Source: Rickettsiales bacterium
Lineage (GTDB): Bacteria; Pseudomonadota; Alphaproteobacteria; Rickettsiales; UBA1997
Assembly (NCBI GenBank): GCA_031284025.1
Contig: JAITAR010000048.1
Location: 1-5,595, forward strand
Reading direction: 5' to 3'
DNA: 5,595 bases
The notes under the pieces were generated by a model. The model had not been told where the DNA came from. It saw nothing but the letters and a program-made list of their open reading frames with translations, and did not search any database. Position numbers and translations under genes: made by a program. Each line of letters begins with the position of its first letter. Position 1 is the first letter of the stretch. Shown piece after piece: positions 1 to 3,759 of this stretch.

Positions 1-7
1 CCCCCTA

Positions 8-35
8 TTGACTGTTGCAAACTCAACTGTATAAT
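8..35 (+). promoter_or_regulatory. Sigma-70-type promoter of the rpsF-rpsR-rplI operon
   Basis: A -35 box TTGACT (8-13) and a perfect -10 box TATAAT (30-35) are separated by 16 bases. Transcription would be expected to start near 41-43, giving a leader of roughly 58 bases before the first candidate rpsF start. It is the best-matched promoter in the window, as expected for a highly expressed ribosomal protein operon. No other promoter is evident between the three genes. Confidence 0.75.
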
Positions 36-42
36 GGCTCCA

Positions 43-91
43 TCACCTCCCAGGGGCTAAACTAGAATCCCAGAGATGATAGAGGAGGTGA
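43..91 (+). promoter_or_regulatory. rpsF leader hairpin that can hide the ribosome binding site
   Basis: TCACCTCC (43-50) is an exact 8-base inverted complement of GGAGGTGA (84-91), which contains the strong Shine-Dalgarno AGGAGGTG of rpsF. The pairing would enclose a 33-base loop that itself contains GGGG (53-56) facing CCC (69-71), a possible nested stem. From the -10 position, the 5' arm lies at or very near the 5' end of the transcript. In several bacteria the S6:S18 complex is known to bind a structured leader of its own mRNA and repress translation, so an autoregulatory switch is the natural reading. I do not see the CCG element reported for the known motif, so equivalence is unproven. 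Confidence 0.5.
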
Positions 92-100
92 AAGTGTTGT

Positions 101-511
101 TTGTTTTTTATCAATGGAAAGTTTTTCATGCCCTTCTATGAAATAGTCTACGTTACGAGAGCGGATCTCTCTGCCGGAGAGGTAGATAGTCTGACAGATA
201 GTTTTGCAAAAATTTTAGAGGAAAATGGAGGAAAGCTAGTTTCCCGGGAGTACTGGGGACTGAGAGTGTTGGCCTACAAAATAAAAAAGAATTCTATGGG
301 ACACTATGTTCTCATGAATGTAAACTCCCCCCATGGAGCTGTCGAAGAGCTAGCTAGACTAATGGGTTTCAATGAGAATCTAATTAGAAAAGGTATATTT
401 GCCGTCGATAGATTTTCCTCAGCCGGTTCAGAGCTAGCTATCAGTGAAAATGCTAGAGACTACGGCAATAGTATCAATTCTGACAGAGTGGTGACGGAGG
501 CAGCGAACTGA
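101..511 (+). CDS. rpsF: Small ribosomal subunit protein bS6
   Basis: S6 binds 16S rRNA in the platform of the 30S subunit, as a heterodimer with S18. The protein shows the family blocks: PFYEIVYVTRADLS at the beginning of strand 1, YWGLRVLAYKIKK (about residues 51-63), GHYVLM (67-72) and NENLIRKGIF (91-100), then a short variable polar tail. Length is normal for the family. The start is ambiguous. The strong AGGAGGTG at 83-90 fits TTG at 101 (GGAGG ends 12 bases before it, the same spacing as at rpsR), whereas family alignment favours ATG at 128, which would give MPFYEIVYV and has only a weak GGAAAG (116-121) upstream. I give the longer form because the ribosome binding site fits it. First gene of the operon; it ends one base before rpsR. 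Confidence 0.95.
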   Translation: MFFINGKFFMPFYEIVYVTRADLSAGEVDSLTDSFAKILEENGGKLVSREYWGLRVLAYKIKKNSMGHYVLMNVNSPHGAVEELARLMGFNENLIRKGIFAVDRFSSAGSELAISENARDYGNSINSDRVVTEAAN

Positions 512-512
512 C

Positions 513-854
513 ATGGCTAATAGTAATAGTGGAAACAATAGCAGAAGAAAGGTAGTTGGCGATGGAGGTTCCGAGCAGGAGGACTACCTAAAGGTATCCC
601 TCATAAATCAGGGAGTATCTCTGAGAAGAAGAAGAAGTTGTCCTCTGAAAGATATTCCCGAGGAAGAGATCAACTATAAAAATTTAAAATTACTAAATAA
701 ATATATAACTGAGAGAGGTAAGATAGTTTCTAGTAGAGTATCTGGCATTTCTTCGAAAAAACAGCGAAGACTAGCTAGAGCAATAAAGAGAGCTAGAAAT
801 CTTGCTCTTCTGTCATTTACCGCCAAGGCGGACAGTGGTGGTGCCAATAGCTAG
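513..854 (+). CDS. rpsR: Small ribosomal subunit protein bS18
   Basis: S18 pairs with S6 on the 30S platform. The conserved part runs from about residue 37 to 103: the basic RRRRSCPL stretch (38-45), NYKNLKLLNKYITERGKI (54-71), then SSRVSGISSKKQRRLARA and IKRARNLALLSF. The first 36 residues are a polar, presumably flexible extension, making the protein longer (113 residues) than the usual 75-95; an N-terminal extension is also what I recall for Rickettsia S18. The gene begins one base after the rpsF stop. Its GGAGG (496-500) lies inside rpsF and is 12 bases from the ATG, so translational coupling is likely. It is followed by a 12-base gap to rplI. Confidence 0.95.
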   Translation: MANSNSGNNSRRKVVGDGGSEQEDYLKVSLINQGVSLRRRRSCPLKDIPEEEINYKNLKLLNKYITERGKIVSSRVSGISSKKQRRLARAIKRARNLALLSFTAKADSGGANS

Positions 855-866
855 GGAGGAAGAAAT

Positions 867-1337
867 ATGAAGATAATTCTAACGGCAAAGATAAAGACTC
901 TCGGTGATGTGGGAGACATCAGAGTGGTGGCCGATGGCTACGGCAGAAACTATCTAATTCCCCAGAAGCTAGCAATAGTCTACTCGGACTACAACTATAG
1001 ATTCTTCGAAGAAAGGAGAAGACTGCTGGCCGAAAGCGATACCCAGGATAGAGCCAGAGCCGAAGAAGTAAGAACAAAGATAGAGGAGAGAAATGATCTC
1101 ACCATGGCTCTAAATGCCGGAGAGAATAATAGACTCTATGGTTCGGTAACTCCAAGAAACATTGCCGACTTTCTCAATGGTCTTCTCGGTGGAAAATATC
1201 TAGAAAGAAATAACCTGTCTCTGCAGAGACCTATCAAGACACTGGGAAAGTTTACTATAGCATTTCATCTGCATCCAGATGTTCACTTCGAAAGAGAATT
1301 ATCCATTGTCCGTGGTGATGCGGGGGTGGGGGAGTGA
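867..1337 (+). CDS. rplI: Large ribosomal subunit protein bL9
   Basis: L9 binds 23S rRNA near the L1 stalk through its N-terminal domain; a long helix connects to a C-terminal domain. The N-terminal signature is clear: LGDVGDIRVVADGYGRNYL (about 12-30) followed by IPQKLA. A charged helical linker (about 46-75, rich in E and R) and the C-terminal domain with NNRLYGSVTPRNIADFL (116-132) and HLHPDVHFERELSI follow. Length of 156 residues is full size. A good GGAGG (855-859) sits 7 bases before the ATG. Last gene of the operon; it converges on ruvC with only 16 bases between stop codons and no recognisable terminator. The last codons are unusually G-rich. Confidence 0.95.
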   Translation: MKIILTAKIKTLGDVGDIRVVADGYGRNYLIPQKLAIVYSDYNYRFFEERRRLLAESDTQDRARAEEVRTKIEERNDLTMALNAGENNRLYGSVTPRNIADFLNGLLGGKYLERNNLSLQRPIKTLGKFTIAFHLHPDVHFERELSIVRGDAGVGE

Positions 1338-1353
1338 GGGAGTTTTCCATAAC

Positions 1354-1833
1354 CTAGTTTCTCTGCACCCTAAAATTGTTTATGTGACATATGGCTGTTG
1401 CCAGAGCATCTGCCTCGTCCTCTGTCTTCAGCGGAACAGCGGGGAGCAGGTACTTTACCATGGCAGAAACTTGACATTTACTAGCTTTGCCAATCCCGCT
1501 GATGCTCTTCTTAATGGTATTCGGTTTATATTCAAAAACTCTCAGACTATTCAGTCCAGCGCAGATTATCGCTACACCTCTGGCCTGGCCCAGTTTCAAT
1601 GAGCTGACAGGGTTCTTATTCACAAATGTTTCCTCAATGGAAAAATAATCCGGTTTGTAGATACTAAGAACTTCATTGAGTCTACTGAAGATATTTTTTA
1701 GCCTGTCCTCTATGGGCATTTTTGAGTCTGTAAATATGGTGCCGCTCGCTATGTAGCTAAGATTTCCATTTTCAAATTTCACAATGCCATAGCCCGTCCT
1801 TATCAAACCTGGATCAACGCCTATAACAATCAT
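1354..1833 (-). CDS. ruvC: Holliday junction endonuclease RuvC
   Basis: RuvC cuts four-way DNA junctions symmetrically during recombinational repair, as a dimer working with the RuvAB branch migration motor and needing Mg2+. The RNase H-like fold is recognisable. The four expected catalytic acids are present: D7 in IGVDPGL, E67 in SIEETF, and D139 and D142 in TEDEADALATAICH. The block SSLKLGQARGVA (78-89) is also diagnostic. The 159 residues are close to the usual 160-175, with a short C-terminus. The start ATG (complement of 1831-1833) gives the canonical MIVIGVDPG beginning, although no clear ribosome binding site precedes it. ruvA and ruvB are not adjacent in this window. The gene converges on rplI and appears to be transcribed alone. 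Confidence 0.97.
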   Translation of the reverse strand: MIVIGVDPGLIRTGYGIVKFENGNLSYIASGTIFTDSKMPIEDRLKNIFSRLNEVLSIYKPDYFSIEETFVNKNPVSSLKLGQARGVAIICAGLNSLRVFEYKPNTIKKSISGIGKASKCQVSAMVKYLLPAVPLKTEDEADALATAICHINNFRVQRN

Positions 1834-1870
1834 AGCTACAGTTCGAATAATTTTCTGATGGTCTAGACAT

Positions 1871-1889
1871 CGATAAATTTTATTTATCG
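1871..1889. promoter_or_regulatory. Perfect AT-rich palindrome between divergent genes
   Basis: CGATAAAT (1871-1878), TTT, ATTTATCG (1882-1889) form a perfect 8-base inverted repeat with a 3-base spacer. It lies 37 bases upstream of the ruvC start and about 200 bases upstream of the divergent gene at 2088. A DNA-binding protein operator or a weak RNA hairpin are both possible. The stem is AT-rich and no T-run follows directly, so an intrinsic terminator is less likely. Function is not known. Confidence 0.35.
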
Positions 1890-1988
1890 CAGAAATCTAA
1901 ACCTTATTTTTTTATAGGCAATACAGCTGTGAATCTGCTAGTCATATACCTTTTTTTGAGGGGTTTACTCTAGTCTAAGGTGAGGTAC

Positions 1989-2016
1989 TTGCATAATATA
2001 AACTATTTAATACAAT
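1989..2016 (+). promoter_or_regulatory. Candidate upstream promoter for the gene at 2088
   Basis: TTGCAT (1989-1994) and TACAAT (2011-2016) are separated by 16 bases, giving 4 of 6 and 5 of 6 matches to the sigma-70 consensus. A start near 2023 would leave a leader of about 65 bases. In such AT-rich DNA chance matches are common, so the call is modest. Confidence 0.4.
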
Positions 2017-2032
2017 TAAATCATAAAAATTA

Positions 2033-2060
2033 TTGATTTTATCAATTTATATGTTATAAC
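2033..2060 (+). promoter_or_regulatory. Candidate proximal promoter for the gene at 2088, overlapping a palindrome
   Basis: TTGATT (2033-2038) and TATAAC (2055-2060) are 16 bases apart. The -35 box lies inside an inverted repeat ATTGAT-TTT-ATCAAT (2032-2046), which could be an operator controlling access to it. A start near 2067 would leave about 20 bases before the ATG at 2088. GGGGG (2078-2082), 5 bases before the ATG, is the only candidate ribosome binding site and is a poor one. Confidence 0.4.
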
Positions 2061-2087
2061 CAGATTCTACTATTATCGGGGGTTTTT

Positions 2088-3005
2088 ATGAAATTTATAG
2101 GGTATTTGCGCATATCGATGATATCAATCATGATGTGTTTATGTTTTTTGGCGGGTGTTAGGTACGACCAGATGAACTACAGAAAGTCAGATACATCATC
2201 CATCAAGGGAGAGTTGGCACCATCTGCCAAAAATTCAGCAGAGGTACCGTCCGCCAGAGTTTCAGATGATAAACCCATTGAAACCACACAGATTCCATCC
2301 ATTGAAAATATATCAACAACTACCGAAGATATTATTGTTCAACCAACAGATGGTAGCCAACCGGCGGAAAATGTGGGTGCAGCTATGGTTATGGAAATAA
2401 ATGATGCTGGAGAAAATAATACCATGGAAGGCGAGTTACCTATTCCACACGTCGAAGACATTATTGTTCAGCCAACGGATGGCAGTCAACCGGTGGAAAA
2501 TGTGGCTACGGATATGACCTTGGAAATAAATGGCAGTGAAAAAATTAACTCTACGAGGGAAAATCAACAACCAGTGTCGGCTGGCGGCGGAGAAATTCTG
2601 ATAGAAAATGTAGACATAATCTCCACCGACATCGAGCAAAATCCCTTCGGAGATGAGAAACCTGAATTTGAGGAACTCAATTTTGGACCTCCCGGAGAAA
2701 ATACCGCTACACTAATTCCTGAGGGAGGAGAAAGCAGTATTGTAGCAAGTCCTGAAGTGATTCCAATAGTAAATGTTGATATTTCCCCCTATGAGCAAAA
2801 AATGCAAAATACGAGTCCAGATGATGATACCTTAGTTGATTTGCCGAAAGGTGAAGAAACAGTTGGTGAAGATGAAGAAGAATACGAAGAGGAATATGAA
2901 GAGGAAGATGAGGAGGTTATAAAAAAAGAAGAAGCTAAAGTTAAAATTGGTGCTGCAGCCGCAACTAAAGCCAATGAGATTCACGAAATCAATATTAATA
3001 AATAA
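2088..3005 (+). CDS. Unrecognised exported or membrane-anchored repeat protein with acidic Glu/Tyr tail
   Basis: I do not recognise a family. Residues 1-6 include a lysine, and residues 7-23 (LRISMISIMMCLCFLAG) are hydrophobic, consistent with a signal peptide or an uncleaved anchor; no proper lipobox is seen around the two cysteines. The remainder is polar, low in aromatics and rich in E, N, P, S and T, suggesting an extended, disordered protein. A 43-residue unit occurs twice (starts at residues 80 and 123), opening with EDIIVQPTDGSQP. Weaker echoes occur later (IENVDIISTDIE about 172-183; IVNVDISPYE about 227-236). Residues 261-277 form a strongly acidic run with two tyrosines (EEEYEEEYEEE), followed by a short Lys/Ala-rich end. 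It stands alone between ruvC and decayed DNA. A secreted or surface-exposed host-interaction role, loosely like tandem-repeat proteins of Ehrlichia, is only an inference from composition. Confidence 0.8.
   Translation: MKFIGYLRISMISIMMCLCFLAGVRYDQMNYRKSDTSSIKGELAPSAKNSAEVPSARVSDDKPIETTQIPSIENISTTTEDIIVQPTDGSQPAENVGAAMVMEINDAGENNTMEGELPIPHVEDIIVQPTDGSQPVENVATDMTLEINGSEKINSTRENQQPVSAGGGEILIENVDIISTDIEQNPFGDEKPEFEELNFGPPGENTATLIPEGGESSIVASPEVIPIVNVDISPYEQKMQNTSPDDDTLVDLPKGEETVGEDEEEYEEEYEEEDEEVIKKEEAKVKIGAAAATKANEIHEININK
2325..2531 (+). repeat. Two-copy in-frame repeat, period 129 bp (43 residues)
   Basis: Conserved segments at 2325-2402 and 2454-2531 encode EDIIVQPTDGSQPAENV and EDIIVQPTDGSQPVENV, each followed after a few residues by a hydrophobic-EIN motif (VMEIN and TLEIN). 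The remaining 17 residues of each 43-residue unit have diverged. In the first 17 codons I count five synonymous differences and one amino acid change, so the copies are old and the protein sequence has been preserved. Confidence 0.85.
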
Positions 3006-3026
3006 CTCCTCTGGAATTGGAGAGTT
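3004..3026 (+). terminator. Possible weak hairpin terminator after the repeat protein gene
   Basis: AACTC (3004-3008) pairs with GAGTT (3022-3026), and an inner TC/GG pair across one mismatch leaves a 7-base loop. It overlaps the stop codon and is followed by only one further T before CC, so it lacks a proper T-run. It is the only terminator-like structure seen near this gene end. Confidence 0.2.
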
Positions 3027-3253
3027 TCCAAGAAAAAACGGCTCTGTCCACCATAGCTACATGACAACAATGTAAGTTTAGAGGGATATAGGGTGTGGTT
3101 AGCAGAAAATAACAAATATGGTGAAGACCTATTATCTATGATTGGTAGGCAAACACTTTAGATCTCATTCCAAGCTTGACTTTGAAGTACTATGGAAAAA
3201 GGGTAGTGGAGGTAAGATAAATTCCGTAATGTATAGGTCCCGTACAGCGATGA

Positions 3254-3421
3254 ATTCATATTAAAGAGGGAACGAATACCTCCCCGGCCTCCCATAAGCT
3301 TAATTCTTCGGCGGCGCAAGCTTACTGTGCCAAGGAAGAGGGTCTCACCTCTCTCACTATAGAAACCGGCGCTGGCCAGTGGGGTTCAGCTATGGCTATG
3401 ACTGCCGAATTTTTTGGTCTT
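3254..3421 (+). pseudogene. trpB: Tryptophan synthase beta chain fragment (TrpB2-like), decayed
   Basis: The intact enzyme joins indole with serine using pyridoxal phosphate. One frame between an in-frame TGA (3251-3253) and TAA (3461-3463) holds IKEGTNTSP-ASHKLN, AQAYCAKEEGLTSL and TIETGAGQWGSAMA. SHKLN contains the PLP-binding lysine (codon 3296-3298), and ETGAGQWG is the substrate-carboxylate loop. The Trp in GAGQWG and the SHKLN form fit the TrpB2 subgroup better than TrpB1 (GAGQHG, HKINN). Only about 56 of some 400-450 residues are recognisable. Both ends are lost: a stop sits just upstream, and similarity ends at AEFFGL, exactly where the transposase-like fragment on the other strand begins. 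The codons are more GC-rich than the surrounding DNA. A non-functional relic, presumably of a biosynthetic gene lost by the lineage. Confidence 0.8.
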
Positions 3422-3422
3422 A

Positions 3423-3623
3423 ATAGACATAATTATCGTCAACTATATAGTAACTATGGGTAAAGGTTTTCTCAAATTTAGCCCCTCTGTTCCTTTGAGA
3501 TGTGGATTCGTTTTGGCCTTTGGTCAGAACAATTTGTCTAAAATCTTGAATAATGACATCAGAACAACTTTCCTAGCAGTTTTTATTGATTGTTGATCGA
3601 CTGATCTTGGTGATTTTTGCAAT
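3423..3623 (-). pseudogene. Degraded transposase-like fragment, possibly IS1595/IS1016 family
   Basis: Reading the minus strand from 3623 downward gives IAKITKISRSTINKNC, then a TAG (3573-3575), then an open run containing CSDVIIQDFRQIVL and NRGAKFEKT, ending at TAA (3420-3422). The first block looks like the helix-turn-helix near the N-terminus of IS1595-family transposases, as I recall the pattern IA-x-x-T-x-x-x-R-x-T-x-N. NESTSQRNRGAK could be the remains of the conserved DESYFG...RGRGAKGKT region. Further N-terminal residues may be out of frame between 3624 and 3710 (KNKVSTNLHINV). An internal stop, missing pieces and the absent C-terminal two thirds make it a relic. The family assignment rests on recalled motifs only. 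It abuts the broken trpB fragment. Confidence 0.4.
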
Positions 3624-3687
3624 GTGAATTTTAGTGTACATAATTTTATGCAAACACAAACAGTCTCGACGTTAATATGCAAATTAG

Positions 3688-3715
3688 TTGACACCTTATT
3701 TTTAAGCCTTACGTT
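3688..3715 (+). promoter_or_regulatory. Candidate promoter for the phosphatase gene
   Basis: A perfect -35 box TTGACA (3688-3693) precedes TACGTT (3710-3715) by 16 bases; this -10 matches only 3 of 6. A better -10, TATACT (3719-3724), lies 25 bases from the -35, too far for normal use. Transcription would begin within about 40 bases of the ATG at 3760. Only a weak GTGAG (3749-3753) can serve as ribosome binding site. Confidence 0.4.
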
Positions 3716-3759
3716 ATTTATACTGACTCAATAGCTTTTGAAAAATTAGTGAGAAAAAT

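Larger units (their letters stand above)
3006..3759. other. 754-base gene-free stretch of decayed coding DNA
   Basis: No intact gene is seen here. Two pieces are recognisable: a tryptophan synthase beta fragment (plus strand, about 3254-3421) and a transposase-like fragment (minus strand, about 3423-3623). In 3006-3253 the reading frames are short and broken. One run, 3057-3158 plus, ends in YGEDLLSMIGRQTL before a TAG and faintly recalls the GRPTPL motif near the beginning of TrpB, in a different frame from the main fragment. The last 130 bases are AT-rich and carry the likely promoter for the gene at 3760. Confidence 0.6.

Noticed and set aside
1279..1602. 107-codon plus-strand frame overlapping rplI and ruvC
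   Set aside because: It lies across the end of rplI and antisense to well-supported ruvC, shows no domain pattern, and has no ribosome binding site of its own.
2436..2974. Two minus-strand frames opposite the orphan repeat protein
   Set aside because: They are antisense shadows; the Ser-rich one is simply the complement of the Glu codons. The silent-site pattern in the repeats supports the plus-strand frame.
3414..3596. 60-codon plus-strand frame beginning at 3414
   Set aside because: It starts inside the trpB relic in another frame and runs antisense to the transposase-like fragment; no ribosome binding site or family resemblance.
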